Shown here piece after piece: positions 8,231-17,251 of a stretch of DNA of 64,000 nucleotides. Source of the DNA: Arthrobacter sp. NicSoilB8. GTDB lineage: Bacteria; Actinomycetota; Actinomycetes; Actinomycetales; Micrococcaceae. The position numbers and the translations under genes are program-made. Every line of letters starts with the position of its first letter. Within the stretch, counting starts at the first letter, position 1. Below the pieces are notes generated by a model. That model ran no database searches. It had not been told where the DNA came from and was given only the letters and a program-made list of their open reading frames with translations. Where the stretch lies: contig NZ_AP024655.1 in assembly GCF_019977355.1 (NCBI RefSeq), positions 310,001 to 374,000 of the forward strand. Reading direction: 5' to 3'.

Positions 8231-9358
8231 CTAGAGAGGGGGAAGGATGTCCCGGGCTTCCCCGGAGTCCACGCCGGCGGCCTCGAGCAGGTCCACCATC
8301 AGCGGGCGGAACAGCATGACCACCGTTTCGCCCTCAAGCCGGTGGACGTCGAGCATCCGGGGATGCAGGCGGCCGGCGATCTCCCGCAGCTCGGAACGGG
8401 CGGTCCGCAGGTGGGCGCGGCGCGCGCCGTCGTGCACCTCCGCCAGGCCCAGCGAGAGCTCGTCGACGGCCGCGGCGGTCTCCTGCAGGACCTCGGCGAT
8501 GTTCTGGGTGGCCTCGTCCGAGAGCGCTGCATGGTTGATGGCGCTGGTCAGGCGGCGGGCGAAGACCCGGCTGTTACGCAGCGCGAGGTCGATATAGTCC
8601 AGCGACTGCTCCATCTGGTCCAGCTCATCCCGGTGGCGCCGGTAGGCGGGGGCCAGGGTGGCCACCTCGCCGGAGGAACGCAGGGACTGGCGCATGGCGT
8701 CGACGAGGGGCTGGCAGTTCCGCCCGCGGATGAGCGCATGCCATGCCTGGGTGGAATCGCTGTAGCTCAGCGCCGAGGCGCATTCCCGCAGCACTTCGGC
8801 GAGCTCGTGGAGGAGCTTCTTGACGTCGTTGCGGGGTTCGCGGCGGGGGTCCTTGGGCACCAGGATGGTCACCAGGAGCGCGAACACCCCGCCCACCACG
8901 GCGTCGATGCTGCGCGTGAACGGCCCGCCGGCCGGCGCGGGCAGGAGCACCACGAGCACCGATTGCAGGCCCAGCTGGGTGGTGAAGATGGTCCCGCTGT
9001 CCAGGAACCGGGCCAGCAGGATGGAAAACAAGAGAACGACGGCGGCCTGCCAGATCCCGGAGCCCAGCCAGTGCAGCAGGAGGTCCCCGACCACGATTCC
9101 GATCGTGCAGCCCAGGCCCACCTCGATGACGCGCCGCAACCTGGGGTCGCGGGAAAAGCCGAGGGCAATCAGCGAGGACGTGGCGGCAAACAACGGCCCG
9201 GAATGCCCCAGGACATATTCGGCGAACGCGTAGGCGCTCACGGCGCAAGCCGTCATCTGGACGGCCGGGACCAGGGAGTTCCGGCTCCGGACAAACCCGG
9301 TGCGCACGCGGCCGCGCAGGAATCGTGCGCTTGCGGAAAGTCCAGTCGCGGAGGCCAT
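8231..9358 (-). CDS. FUSC / aromatic-acid-exporter-like membrane protein
   Basis: 375 residues. The N-terminal half has about five to six hydrophobic segments with FUSC-family character (LGFSRDPRLRRVIEVGLGCTIGIVVGDLL, here read as two helices). The C-terminal half (about 180-375) is a soluble, helical, heptad-rich domain. FUSC/ArAE proteins are thought to export aromatic carboxylates; the substrate here is unknown. It lies 65 bp downstream of the divergent radA start region, on the same strand. A second, unrelated-looking FUSC protein is found at 41.5-42.6 kb. Confidence 0.78.
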   Translation of the reverse strand: MASATGLSASARFLRGRVRTGFVRSRNSLVPAVQMTACAVSAYAFAEYVLGHSGPLFAATSSLIALGFSRDPRLRRVIEVGLGCTIGIVVGDLLLHWLGSGIWQAAVVLLFSILLARFLDSGTIFTTQLGLQSVLVVLLPAPAGGPFTRSIDAVVGGVFALLVTILVPKDPRREPRNDVKKLLHELAEVLRECASALSYSDSTQAWHALIRGRNCQPLVDAMRQSLRSSGEVATLAPAYRRHRDELDQMEQSLDYIDLALRNSRVFARRLTSAINHAALSDEATQNIAEVLQETAAAVDELSLGLAEVHDGARRAHLRTARSELREIAGRLHPRMLDVHRLEGETVVMLFRPLMVDLLEAAGVDSGEARDILPPL

Positions 9359-9540
9359 GTCCTCCAGTCTATTTGCAGCCCCGGGCCCGGCCGTTCACGG
9401 CAGGACGCAGCGTGGCCGGAACGGCGGGACCTTCATCACGCGCCTGCGCCCGGGGCCGTCCATCGCACGCTGCGCCGATACGACTGTGACGCACAGAACA
9501 CAATGGCCACCCGGCAGATGTAAGCCAATAGTCCGGCGTC

Positions 9541-9584
9541 GTTAACCGGCCGTTCACCTTGGACCGCAATTCTCTTCACTTGGG
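9541..9584 (+). promoter_or_regulatory. PHO box (PhoP/RegX3-type direct repeats) upstream of pstS
   Basis: Four 11-bp units in direct repeat: GTTAACCGGCC (9541), GTTCACCTTGG (9552), a diverged unit (9563) and CTTCACTTGGG (9574). The GTTCACC core with an 11-bp period is the actinobacterial PHO box. It is 90-135 bp before the pstS start. A perfect inverted repeat TACCTT/AAGGTA (9590-9606) follows it. Confidence 0.85.
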
Positions 9585-9674
9585 CCACCTACCTTCAGTA
9601 AAGGTACAAACCGTACGCATCCCTGCTGGCCTTCTCCGGCCCGGCACGCACAGCCCTGAAAGGGGTACATCTAA

Positions 9675-10796
9675 GTGAAGGCACTCCGCTTCGGCCGCAA
9701 CGCGGCTATCGCAGTTATCGCCGCCGGCGCACTCGCGCTGACCGCTTGCGGTTCGGACAACGCAACCAACACGGCCACTTCCGCCGCGCCGTCCGCCTCG
9801 GGTCCCAAGGTCACCGGCACCCTGACCGGCATCGGTTCTTCCGCCCAGGGCGCAGCCATGGATGCCTGGAAGACCAACTTCGCTTCCGCGAACCAGGGTG
9901 CCACTGTGCAGTACTCCCCGGACGGTTCGGGCGCCGGACGCAAGGCGATCCTCGACGGCTCGGCTCAGTTCGCCGGCTCCGACGCCTACCTCAAGGATGA
10001 AGAGCTCGCCAGCTCCAAGGACAAGTGCGGTCCCGACGGCGCCCTCGACATCCCGGTCTATATTTCCCCGATCGCCGTGGCTTTCAACGTGCCCGGCATC
10101 ACGGACCTCAAGCTCGACGCTCCGACCGTTGCCAAGATCTTCCGCGGCCAGGTCGCGAACTGGAACGACCCCGCCATCGCGGCCCTGAACCCGGGCGTCC
10201 AGCTGCCGGACCTCAAGGTCACCCCGGTGAACCGCTCGGATGACTCCGGCACCACCACGAACTTCACCGACTACCTGTCCGCGGTCGCGCCCGAGGTCTG
10301 GACCGACAAGGCAGCCGGCGTCTGGCCCGCGAGCCTGAAGGGCGAGAACGCCAAGGGCACCTCCGGCGTCGTCAAGACCGTCACCGACACCCCCGGCGCC
10401 GTGACCTACGCCGATGACTCCGCCGTGAGCGGCAAGCTCGGCACCGCCCAGATCAAGGTTGGCGACTCCTTCACGAAGATCTCAGCTGAGGCCGCTTCCA
10501 AGGCTGTCGACGCCGGCAAGCCGGTCGAGGGCCGCAACGCCAACGACCTCGCCATCAAGCTGGACCGCACCACCACGGTTGCGGGCGCCTACCCGATCGT
10601 CCTGGTGTCCTACCACATCGTCTGCACCAGCTATGACACGCAGGCCACCGCTGACCTGGTCAAGGCCTTTGTCAGCTACGCAGCGTCCGACGCCGGCCAG
10701 AAGGCCGCCGCCGATGCCGCTAAGTCGGCGCCGCTGTCCGCGGCTCTCCAGGCCAAGGTAAAGACCGCCCTCGAGGCCGTCAAGGGCAAGGCCTAG
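9675..10796 (+). CDS. pstS: Phosphate ABC transporter substrate-binding lipoprotein PstS
   Basis: 373 residues starting at GTG, after a purine-rich AAAGGGG. It has a lipoprotein signal with lipobox LTAC (Cys25), then a type II periplasmic binding fold with phosphate-site elements (GIGSSAQ, SPDGSGAG, SDDSGTT). It captures phosphate outside the cell and delivers it to PstCA. It is the first gene of pstSCAB and sits behind a PHO box, so it should be induced under phosphate limitation. The 196-bp gap to pstC holds a large hairpin, consistent with more pstS than pstC message. Confidence 0.97.
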   Translation: MKALRFGRNAAIAVIAAGALALTACGSDNATNTATSAAPSASGPKVTGTLTGIGSSAQGAAMDAWKTNFASANQGATVQYSPDGSGAGRKAILDGSAQFAGSDAYLKDEELASSKDKCGPDGALDIPVYISPIAVAFNVPGITDLKLDAPTVAKIFRGQVANWNDPAIAALNPGVQLPDLKVTPVNRSDDSGTTTNFTDYLSAVAPEVWTDKAAGVWPASLKGENAKGTSGVVKTVTDTPGAVTYADDSAVSGKLGTAQIKVGDSFTKISAEAASKAVDAGKPVEGRNANDLAIKLDRTTTVAGAYPIVLVSYHIVCTSYDTQATADLVKAFVSYAASDAGQKAAADAAKSAPLSAALQAKVKTALEAVKGKA

Positions 10797-10842
10797 GGAT
10801 ACGCTGCGCCACGAGGCATAGTGGAAACACCAGCCTGACGAA

Positions 10843-10895
10843 GGTTCCCTGTTCCGAAACGGCCCCCACCGGGGGCCGCCACGGAGCAGGGAACC
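10843..10895 (+). terminator. Large pstS-pstC intergenic hairpin (attenuator/processing element)
   Basis: Outer arms 10843-10856 and 10882-10895 pair over 14 bp with one G-U; an inner perfect stem GGCCCCC/GGGGGCC (10861-10877) has a 3-nt loop. No T-run follows, so partial termination or 3'-end protection of pstS mRNA is more likely than full termination. The G-U pair favours the plus strand. Confidence 0.75.
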
Positions 10896-10992
10896 GACGC
10901 GTTTGTTCCAAGCATCAAGACTTGCCGGACGCGGGCCGCGGAGGCGTCCGCAGCCGGTGTTCGAATCCCCACCCAAACCGAAGGACCGTGAA

Positions 10993-11925
10993 GTGACCAC
11001 CACCTCCCTGACCTCGTCCCGGGACGCAGGCCGCGCCGGAGACAAAGTCTTCTCTGCAGCCACCCTGGCCGCAGGGTGCCTGATCCTTGCCGTGCTCTTC
11101 GGTGTGGCGCTGTTCCTCATCGTCCAGTCCCTCCCGGCACTCACGGCCGCGCCGGAGAAGATCCAGGGCGGCGAAGGATTCTTCGCCTACATCTGGCCGC
11201 TCGTCATCGGCACGCTCATTGCCGCCGTGATCGCCTTGGTGATTGCCACCCCGCTCGCTATCGGCGTTGCGCTGTTCATCTCGCACTACGCGCCGCGAAA
11301 GCTCGCCTCGGGCCTCGGCTACGTAGTCGACCTGCTCGCCGCCATTCCCTCCGTGGTCTATGGCGCCTGGGGGGTCGCGTTCCTCGCCAAGGAAATCTCC
11401 CCGGCCTACGACTGGCTGGCCAAAAACATGGGCTGGCTGCCGATCTTCCAGGGCCCGGCGTCGGCCACCGGCAAGACCATCCTCACGGCCGGGATCGTGC
11501 TGGCCGTCATGGTGCTGCCGATCATCACCTCCCTGAGCCGCGAGATTTTCCTGCAGACCCCCAAGCTGCACGAAGAGGCCGCGCTGGCGCTCGGTGCCAC
11601 CCGCTGGGAAATGATCCGGACGGCCGTGCTGCCGTTTGGCCGTCCCGGAATCGTCAGCGCCGTGATGCTGGGCCTGGGCCGCGCGCTCGGCGAGACCATG
11701 GCCGTTGCGCTGGTCCTTTCCTCCGGCGCCTTGACCGCCAGCCTCATCCAGTCCGGCAACCAGACCATCGCCGCCGAAATCGCCCTGAACTTCCCCGAGG
11801 CCAGCGGCCTGAAGGTCAGCACCTTGATTGCCGCCGGCCTGGTGCTGTTCGTCATCACCCTGTGCGTTAACATGATCGCCCGCTGGATCATCACCCGGCA
11901 CAAAGAATTCTCGGGAGCCAACTAA
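10993..11925 (+). CDS. pstC: Phosphate ABC transporter permease PstC
   Basis: 310 residues from the GTG at 10993, which has AAGGA seven bases upstream; a longer frame to 10903 runs into the intergenic hairpin region and looks non-coding. Six membrane segments are evident, with the ABC-permease EAA loop (EEAALALGATRWEMIRTAVLP). PstC forms the membrane channel with PstA. Its stop TAA is followed directly by the pstA ATG. Confidence 0.95.
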   Translation: MTTTSLTSSRDAGRAGDKVFSAATLAAGCLILAVLFGVALFLIVQSLPALTAAPEKIQGGEGFFAYIWPLVIGTLIAAVIALVIATPLAIGVALFISHYAPRKLASGLGYVVDLLAAIPSVVYGAWGVAFLAKEISPAYDWLAKNMGWLPIFQGPASATGKTILTAGIVLAVMVLPIITSLSREIFLQTPKLHEEAALALGATRWEMIRTAVLPFGRPGIVSAVMLGLGRALGETMAVALVLSSGALTASLIQSGNQTIAAEIALNFPEASGLKVSTLIAAGLVLFVITLCVNMIARWIITRHKEFSGAN

Positions 11926-13035
11926 ATGACCTCCACCCTGACCCCGGTCCGGAAGCGATCGGCCCTCACCAAGGGCCAGTTGCCCAAGGCCGCTCCCTAC
12001 ATCGTCCTCGCCGTTGCGGTGGTCCTCGGAGCCGCGATCCTGGCGCTGATCGGCTTCAATGCCTTCGGCTGGGGACTCGTTTCCGCCATTCTCTTCGCCG
12101 CCGGGCTGGTCGGCTGGAGCCTCGTCGTTGAAGGCTCCAGGAAGGCCAAGGACAAGTTGGCGACGTGCCTCGTCGTGGGATCCTTCCTGATCGCGCTGCT
12201 GCCCCTGGTGTCGGTGATTTGGACCGTGCTGGTGAACGGGCTCCCCGGGCTGCTGGACCCCGGCTTCCTCACCACCTCCATGAACGGCGTCACCGGCGCC
12301 TTCGACAACAAGACGGTCGAGGAAGGCGCCCCCTTGCTGGGCGGGATCTACCACGCGATCATGGGCACGCTGCTGATCACGGTGCTGGCAACCCTCATCT
12401 CGGTCCCGGTGGGTCTGATGACGGCGATTTACCTCGTGGAATACGGCGAGGACCGCGCCCTGGCCCGCGCCATCACCTTCTTCGTGGACGTCATGACCGG
12501 CATCCCCTCGATCGTCGCGGGCCTGTTCGCCGCGGCCGCCTTCTTTGCGATTGTCGGGCCGGGCACCAAGACCGGCGCCGTTGCCGCCGTCGCGCTGTCC
12601 GTGCTGATGATCCCCGTGGTGGTCCGCTCCAGCGAGGAAATGCTCAAAATCGTGCCCAACGAACTCCGGGAGGCCGCCTACGCCCTCGGCGTCCGCAAGT
12701 GGCGCACCATCCTCAAAGTCGTCCTTCCGACGGCGATCTCCGGCATCGCGTCCGGCATCACCCTGGCGATCGCCCGCGTGATCGGCGAGACGGCGCCGAT
12801 CCTGGTCACCGCCGGGTTCGCGACCACCATCAACACCAACGTGTTCAGCGGCTGGATGGCCTCGCTGCCCACGTTCATCTACACCCAGATCCTGAACCCC
12901 ACTTCGCCATCCAACCCGGACCCGTCCTCCCAGCGGGCCTGGGGCGCGGCCCTGGTGCTAATCATCCTGGTGATGCTCCTGAACCTCCTGGCCCGCCTGG
13001 TTGCCCGCATGTTCGCCCCCAAGGCCGGCCGCTAG
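11926..13035 (+). CDS. pstA: Phosphate ABC transporter permease PstA
   Basis: 369 residues, longer than the typical ~280-300 because of an N-terminal extension with two extra hydrophobic segments (about residues 24-65) before the usual six-helix permease. EAA motif: LREAAYALGVRKWRTILKVVLP. It begins on the base after the pstC stop, so the two are translationally coupled. It pairs with PstC in the high-affinity phosphate importer. Confidence 0.95.
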   Translation: MTSTLTPVRKRSALTKGQLPKAAPYIVLAVAVVLGAAILALIGFNAFGWGLVSAILFAAGLVGWSLVVEGSRKAKDKLATCLVVGSFLIALLPLVSVIWTVLVNGLPGLLDPGFLTTSMNGVTGAFDNKTVEEGAPLLGGIYHAIMGTLLITVLATLISVPVGLMTAIYLVEYGEDRALARAITFFVDVMTGIPSIVAGLFAAAAFFAIVGPGTKTGAVAAVALSVLMIPVVVRSSEEMLKIVPNELREAAYALGVRKWRTILKVVLPTAISGIASGITLAIARVIGETAPILVTAGFATTINTNVFSGWMASLPTFIYTQILNPTSPSNPDPSSQRAWGAALVLIILVMLLNLLARLVARMFAPKAGR

Positions 13036-13083
13036 GCCGCCGCCGCGCCCGCCGTTCATACCTCCAGCAAGTGAAGGAACACC

Positions 13084-13863
13084 ATGTCTAAGCGCATCGA
13101 CGTCAAGGACCTGAACGTCTACTACAGCAAATTCCTGGCCGTCGAAGGCGTTAACATCAACATCGACGCCAAGTCAGTCACAGCCTTCATCGGCCCCTCG
13201 GGCTGCGGAAAGTCCACTTTCCTGCGCACCCTGAACCGCATGCACGAGGTCATTCCCGGTGCGAGAGTCGAAGGTGAAGTGCTGCTGGACGGCGACAACC
13301 TGTACGGCCCCGGCGTCGACCCGGTCACGGTCCGCTCCCAGATCGGCATGGTGTTCCAGCGCCCCAACCCGTTCCCCACCATGTCCATCCGGGACAACGT
13401 GCTGGCCGGCGTGAAGCTGAACAACAAGAAGATCTCCAAGGGCGAGGCCGATGTCCTGGTGGAGCGTTCCCTGCAGGGCGCCAACCTGTGGAACGAGGTC
13501 AAGGACCGCCTCGCCAAGCCCGGCTCGGGCCTGTCCGGCGGGCAGCAGCAGCGCCTGTGCATCGCCCGCGCCATCGCCGTGGAGCCCCAGGTGATCCTCA
13601 TGGACGAGCCTTGCTCCGCCTTGGATCCCATCTCCACCCTGGCCATTGAGGACCTCATCAATGAGCTCAAGGACCAGTACACCGTGGTGATCGTGACCCA
13701 CAACATGCAGCAGGCGGCCCGTGTCTCGGACAAGACGGCCTTCTTCAACATTGCCGGTACCGGCAAGCCGGGCAAGCTGATCGAGTTCGGCGACACCGCG
13801 ACCATCTTCAGCAACCCGACCGAGAAAGCTACCGAGGATTACGTCTCCGGCCGCTTCGGATAA
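13084..13863 (+). CDS. pstB: Phosphate ABC transporter ATP-binding protein PstB
   Basis: 259 residues, standard for PstB. Walker [10 protein letters not shown] (about 37-45), signature [14 protein letters not shown] (about 150) and Walker [14 protein letters not shown] are intact; the switch His (VTHNM) is present. It powers PstCA. The gene lies 48 bp after pstA with a GAAGGA ribosome-binding site and ends 13 bp from the converging pit gene. No phoU gene follows it here. Confidence 0.97.
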   Translation: MSKRIDVKDLNVYYSKFLAVEGVNINIDAKSVTAFIGPSGCGKSTFLRTLNRMHEVIPGARVEGEVLLDGDNLYGPGVDPVTVRSQIGMVFQRPNPFPTMSIRDNVLAGVKLNNKKISKGEADVLVERSLQGANLWNEVKDRLAKPGSGLSGGQQQRLCIARAIAVEPQVILMDEPCSALDPISTLAIEDLINELKDQYTVVIVTHNMQQAARVSDKTAFFNIAGTGKPGKLIEFGDTATIFSNPTEKATEDYVSGRFG

Positions 13864-13876
13864 GGCTGAAACGCTC

Positions 13877-14893
13877 CTACATTCTGGCGAGCGGCGACAG
13901 CGCTAACTGCAGGACGAACGCTGCGGCGCCAGTGGCAACCGGGGTCAGGACCCAGAACGCCAGGATGCGGATCACCAGCCGGTGGTTGGTGCCCGGGAAG
14001 CTCTGGTGGGCGCCGGCACCCAGGGCCGCCGAGGTCACCGTGTGGGTTGTCGAGATGGGCCAGTGCAGCCCGATCGCGCCCACGAGCAGGATCACCGAGC
14101 TGTACATCTGCGCCACAAATCCGCGCAGGGGGTCGATCCGGGTCAGGCGGTAGCCGATGGTATAGGAAATCCGCCAGCCCCCTGCCAGGGTCCCGGCCGC
14201 CAACATAACGGCCGTCAGCAGCGCCACCCACGCAGGGACGGAACCGCCGTCGGAGAGCCCGGCCGCCAGCAGCGCAAGGATTACCACCGCGCTGGTGCGC
14301 TGGCCGTCCTGCAGCCCGTGGCCGAAGGCAACGGCGCCGGCAGCAATGGCCTGGGCCCGCCGGGAGCGGGTGTTGACGACGTTGGGCGGCGTGTAGCGGG
14401 CGGCCCAGCTGGCCGGCCAGACCAGCAGGTACGCCCCGATGTAGGCGATCACCGGTGAGACCAGCAGCGGGAGGCCCACCTGGTACAGGAGGGAAACGTC
14501 AACGCCGGTCACCGGATGGCCCCCGACGGCGACGCTCGCGACCCCAGCCCCGGCAAGGCCGCCGACCAGGGCATGCGTGGAAGAGGCCGGGATTCCCCGC
14601 CACCACATGTAGAGGCCCCAAAGGATGGCACTGAGCAGGCCGGCCAACAGGATCGTGAGGCCGTTCGTGCCCGGCGGCAGCGACAGCCACGCCTGGCTGA
14701 CGGCCAGCGCCAGGGCAGCGCTCAGCCCGGCGCCGATGAAGTTGAACAGGCTGGCCAGCAGCACTGCCACCGTGGGGGTCAGTGCCCGGGTGCGCACGGC
14801 CAGGGCAACCGACGAGGACGCGTCCCTGAAGCCGTTGAGGAAGGCGAAAGCCCCGGCGCAGAGGAGCACCAGGGCAAAGAAGAAGATCACCAC
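13877..14893 (-). CDS. pit: Low-affinity inorganic phosphate transporter, Pit family
   Basis: 338 residues, about ten hydrophobic segments, with the duplicated Pit signature: FLNGFRDASSSVALAVRTRALTP (split by a Ser-rich variant) in the first half and the GLHWPISTTHTVTSAALGAG repeat in the second. It is the phosphate:cation symporter used when phosphate is abundant. It starts at GTG one base after the stop of the DUF47 gene, a usual pairing. It converges on pstB, so high- and low-affinity systems are tail to tail. Confidence 0.93.
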   Translation of the reverse strand: MVIFFFALVLLCAGAFAFLNGFRDASSSVALAVRTRALTPTVAVLLASLFNFIGAGLSAALALAVSQAWLSLPPGTNGLTILLAGLLSAILWGLYMWWRGIPASSTHALVGGLAGAGVASVAVGGHPVTGVDVSLLYQVGLPLLVSPVIAYIGAYLLVWPASWAARYTPPNVVNTRSRRAQAIAAGAVAFGHGLQDGQRTSAVVILALLAAGLSDGGSVPAWVALLTAVMLAAGTLAGGWRISYTIGYRLTRIDPLRGFVAQMYSSVILLVGAIGLHWPISTTHTVTSAALGAGAHQSFPGTNHRLVIRILAFWVLTPVATGAAAFVLQLALSPLARM

Positions 14894-14894
14894 G

Positions 14895-15512
14895 TCAGGA
14901 TTCCTTGACGATGATGCTGCCTACCTGGGTGGCGACCCGGCGCATGTCCTTCGTGACGTCCACGAGTTGGTTCGCGATGTCGCGGTTGCGCGCGTACTGT
15001 GCTGACTTCATCTCGCGCAGCATGTCTGCGACCCAGACCCGGTGCGTGCGCTCGGCACGTTTTGCCAGACGCAGGATTTCGATCCAGTAGTCCTCGAGGT
15101 CGTCCAGATTGTCCAGTTGCCGCATGGCCTCGACCGTGAGTTCGGCCTGCCGGCTGATGATTTCCAGCTGGTCCGCGGCGCGTTTGGGCAGCCGTTCCAG
15201 CTTGTACAGGGACACGAGCTCGGCGGCGGCATCGAGCTTCTCGATGGCCTCGTTGAGGTACCGGGACAGCGCGTACATGTCCTCGCGGGGCAGCACGTTC
15301 ACGAAACTGGTCCGCATGTGGGTCAGGAGCGCAAAGTGCAGCTCCGCCGATTTGGCCTCATGGTTGTGCATGTCCTCCACGAGCCGGGCATGCTCACTGG
15401 CCGGGGCGCCGAGAATCTCCGAGAGCGTTCCGGTTGCCAGCACGATCTGGCGCGCCATTTGGGAGAGCAGGTTCAGTCCGGCGGATTCCTGCGGGAACAG
15501 GCGCAGCTTCAC
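14895..15512 (-). CDS. DUF47 (PhoU-like) Pit accessory protein
   Basis: 205 residues, all-helical, matching the DUF47/PhoU_div family (FPQESAGLNLLSQMARQIV, ... YWIEILRLAKRAERTHRVW, DVTKDMRRVATQVGSIIV). Members almost always sit directly before a pit gene and are thought to regulate or stabilise Pit. Its TGA is one base from the pit GTG. Start ATG at 15512 gives the usual MKLRLFPQ beginning. Confidence 0.9.
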   Translation of the reverse strand: MKLRLFPQESAGLNLLSQMARQIVLATGTLSEILGAPASEHARLVEDMHNHEAKSAELHFALLTHMRTSFVNVLPREDMYALSRYLNEAIEKLDAAAELVSLYKLERLPKRAADQLEIISRQAELTVEAMRQLDNLDDLEDYWIEILRLAKRAERTHRVWVADMLREMKSAQYARNRDIANQLVDVTKDMRRVATQVGSIIVKES

Positions 15513-15654
15513 AGGGTGTCACCGGTCTTCCGGGGAGAGTTTCGCGGGTTGAGTACGGCGGCCGTGTGACTTGACGGAGACCAGCGCATACGCATCACTT
15601 TACCGTTAGCTCCGGGCCGGAACGGGACGGACGCGGATATAACGGCGCAGGCCA

Positions 15655-15695
15655 GAACGCTGCTACGAACGCGGGCCAGAACGCAGGCAGAACGC
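15655..15695 (-). promoter_or_regulatory. Regular GAACGC direct repeats upstream of DUF47-pit
   Basis: GAACGC occurs at 15655, 15667, 15679 and 15690, that is, at 12, 12 and 11 bp spacing (GCGTTC on the minus strand, the direction of the pit operon). The spacing of about one helical turn, with a GTTC core, resembles PHO-box geometry, but the CACC half is missing. It lies 140-185 bp before the DUF47 start. A regulator-binding role is a guess. Confidence 0.35.
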
Positions 15696-15739
15696 AGGGC
15701 AGTGCTCGGGCAAGGCACGGCCCAAAAGGGCATGAAAAT

Positions 15740-15823
15740 GGTGCCGAACCGGATACGCCTCTCGGCGGTAGGCCGCTCTAGGCGGCTAAATGTTGAAGCC
15801 CGGGGGTTTCGCGGTTCGGCACC
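15740..15823 (+). ncRNA. Candidate structured RNA (12-bp closing helix, three inner hairpins)
   Basis: A perfect 12-bp helix (15740-15751 with 15812-15823) encloses three small hairpins: CGCC/GGCG (15756-15767), GCCGC/GCGGC (15772-15786) and GAAGCC/GGTTTC (15795-15810, one G-U). The G-U pair and the T-rich sequence after it (GCTTTTAGTTTTC) favour the plus strand. It sits in a 450-bp gene-free gap between the DUF47 gene and a hypothetical gene. I do not recognise an Rfam family. It could also be the 3' terminator structure of the minus-strand gene at 15965-16618. Confidence 0.45.
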
Positions 15824-15964
15824 GCTTTTAGTTTTCTACGTAGGTTCATTCAAGTCAACATTGACAGTCCGCCCCCGCCGTGCGTGCCCGCGGGCGGTGC
15901 CGGCCGGTGGCCCGCGGCTGCGCCGCGGACTGCCTGGTTGCCCGGGCGGATGCCGGGTGGCCCG

Positions 15965-16618
15965 CTAGTCCAGCTCGCCCAGCCGCCACGCATTGGCGGC
16001 GTGCTCAAGATCTTCCGCCGTCTTGACCAGAAGATGGGAGTTGCGGGTCAGCTTGCTGGCATGGTTCTCGTTGCTGTGCTCCGCGCCGTCGGCAAGGGTT
16101 GCCTGGCCCAAGGCCACCACCCGGCAGAACGCGGCGGATCGTTCAAGCGCGACGTCAAAGTCGCCGTCGAACGCCCCGGAGAGGATGGCGTCCGCCATTG
16201 ATTTCATCTCGTCCGCGCCCGGCGGTTCGGCGGCGCCGGCCACGACGTGCGAAACCTGTGCCTTGTCTTTGCCGGCCTTGAAATACACGGAGATCCGCTC
16301 GGGATCCTGGATGGTGGCGGCCCGCAGGGCATACAGGCGCCAAAGGGCGCCGGGGAGGGACCGGGCAGGGCTTTCGGCCCACATTTCGGCGATGGCCTCA
16401 AGGCCCTGCTCGTCGGCGAGCTTCACGAGCCGCCGGGTGACTTTGGGGTCGTCGCTGTCACGGCCGCGTCGGACCAGCGCCTGGGCGGCCAGATGGGCCG
16501 CTTCCGAGATGCGCGCGGGATCGGCCCCGCCGGCAAACGGCTCGAAATCGATCGGCGCGAAGGGTTTCGGTTTGTGGTGCCGCGGTCCGGGGGCGCTTGA
16601 TCCTGCTTGCTCGCTCAT
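15965..16618 (-). CDS. Conserved hypothetical protein
   Basis: 217 residues. It starts with a Pro/Lys-rich segment (PRHHKPKPFAPIDFEPFAGGADP) followed by an all-helical, Ala-rich body with no membrane segment or signal. I do not recognise a catalytic motif. The composition, codon use and ATG start 23 bp inside a normal promoter region are those of a real gene. It looks like a protein found widely in Micrococcaceae with no known function, but I could not check that. Confidence 0.65.
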   Translation of the reverse strand: MSEQAGSSAPGPRHHKPKPFAPIDFEPFAGGADPARISEAAHLAAQALVRRGRDSDDPKVTRRLVKLADEQGLEAIAEMWAESPARSLPGALWRLYALRAATIQDPERISVYFKAGKDKAQVSHVVAGAAEPPGADEMKSMADAILSGAFDGDFDVALERSAAFCRVVALGQATLADGAEHSNENHASKLTRNSHLLVKTAEDLEHAANAWRLGELD

Positions 16619-16813
16619 GCCACCACGCTACTCCAGTGCTGCCGGGGAATCGAGGATCGGCTGGCGCTGCTGCAGGGAAGGACAGACGCCGGTCCCGGGC
16701 AACGTGAAAAACCCGGCCCCGGTCTGGGGTACAGTATTAATCGTCCAGAAATGGACTGGGCTGAAACACGCCGCAGCCACGGATTTGTCCGCGGCTGCGG
16801 AATCTTTCAGCTG

Positions 16814-16886
16814 GGGCCTTTAGCTCAGTTGGTAGAGCATCGGACTTTTAATCCGTGGGTCGTGGGTTCGATCCCCACAGGGCCCA
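16814..16886 (+). tRNA. tRNA-Lys (anticodon TTT)
   Basis: Cloverleaf complete: acceptor GGGCCTT (16814-16820) pairs with AGGGCCC (16879-16885) with discriminator A16886. The D-arm contains TAGCTCAGTTGGTAGAGCA. The anticodon loop is CTTTTAA with anticodon TTT at 16847-16849. The T-arm is GTGGGTTCGATCCCCAC. CCA is not encoded. It is followed by a strong terminator, so it is transcribed as a single gene. Confidence 0.97.
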
Positions 16887-16905
16887 CTCTTTTAGCGAAG
16901 AGTGG

Positions 16906-16947
16906 AAATCCCCGGCTTCCTGGCAACAGGAAGCCGGGGATTTTTTT
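16906..16947 (+). terminator. Terminator of the tRNA-Lys gene
   Basis: A near-perfect stem (AAATCCCCGGCTTCCT with AGGAAGCCGGGGATTT, loop GGCAAC) followed by seven T residues, 20 bp after the tRNA. Confidence 0.93.
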
Positions 16948-17251
16948 GCCCTGGATCGCCCGGAGCTGGGGGTTAGTAGGAGAAGAACGCGTGTAAATGA
17001 GCGGGGTGCCGGCGGCCGTACCGCCGGCCCCCGGGCTACCTGACCCTGAGCTGCCGGACCCTGAGCTGCCGGACCCAAGGGCGGGAAGCGCGGCCAAAGG
17101 CGCCCCGCATCGGCGGGCGGCGTTGTCCGGACCGGCCTTCGACGCGGGCGCCGCTGCTTCTGCGGGGTTCCGAGGAACCCTCCCGTGCGCCGGACTGCAG
17201 CCTGCCCGGATAGTACGACAGGCTACTTATCAGTTCCGCTAGGCTTGGCGG

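Noticed and set aside
10915..12354. 479-codon minus-strand frame over pstC/pstA
   Set aside because: Antisense to two clear permeases; composition is Gly/Gln/Asp-rich shadow sequence.
15740..15823. A tRNA with an amber-type CTA anticodon (loop CTCTAGG)
   Set aside because: The closing helix is 12 bp, there is no T-loop (TTCRA) or proper D-arm, so it is not a tRNA; kept only as a candidate structured RNA.
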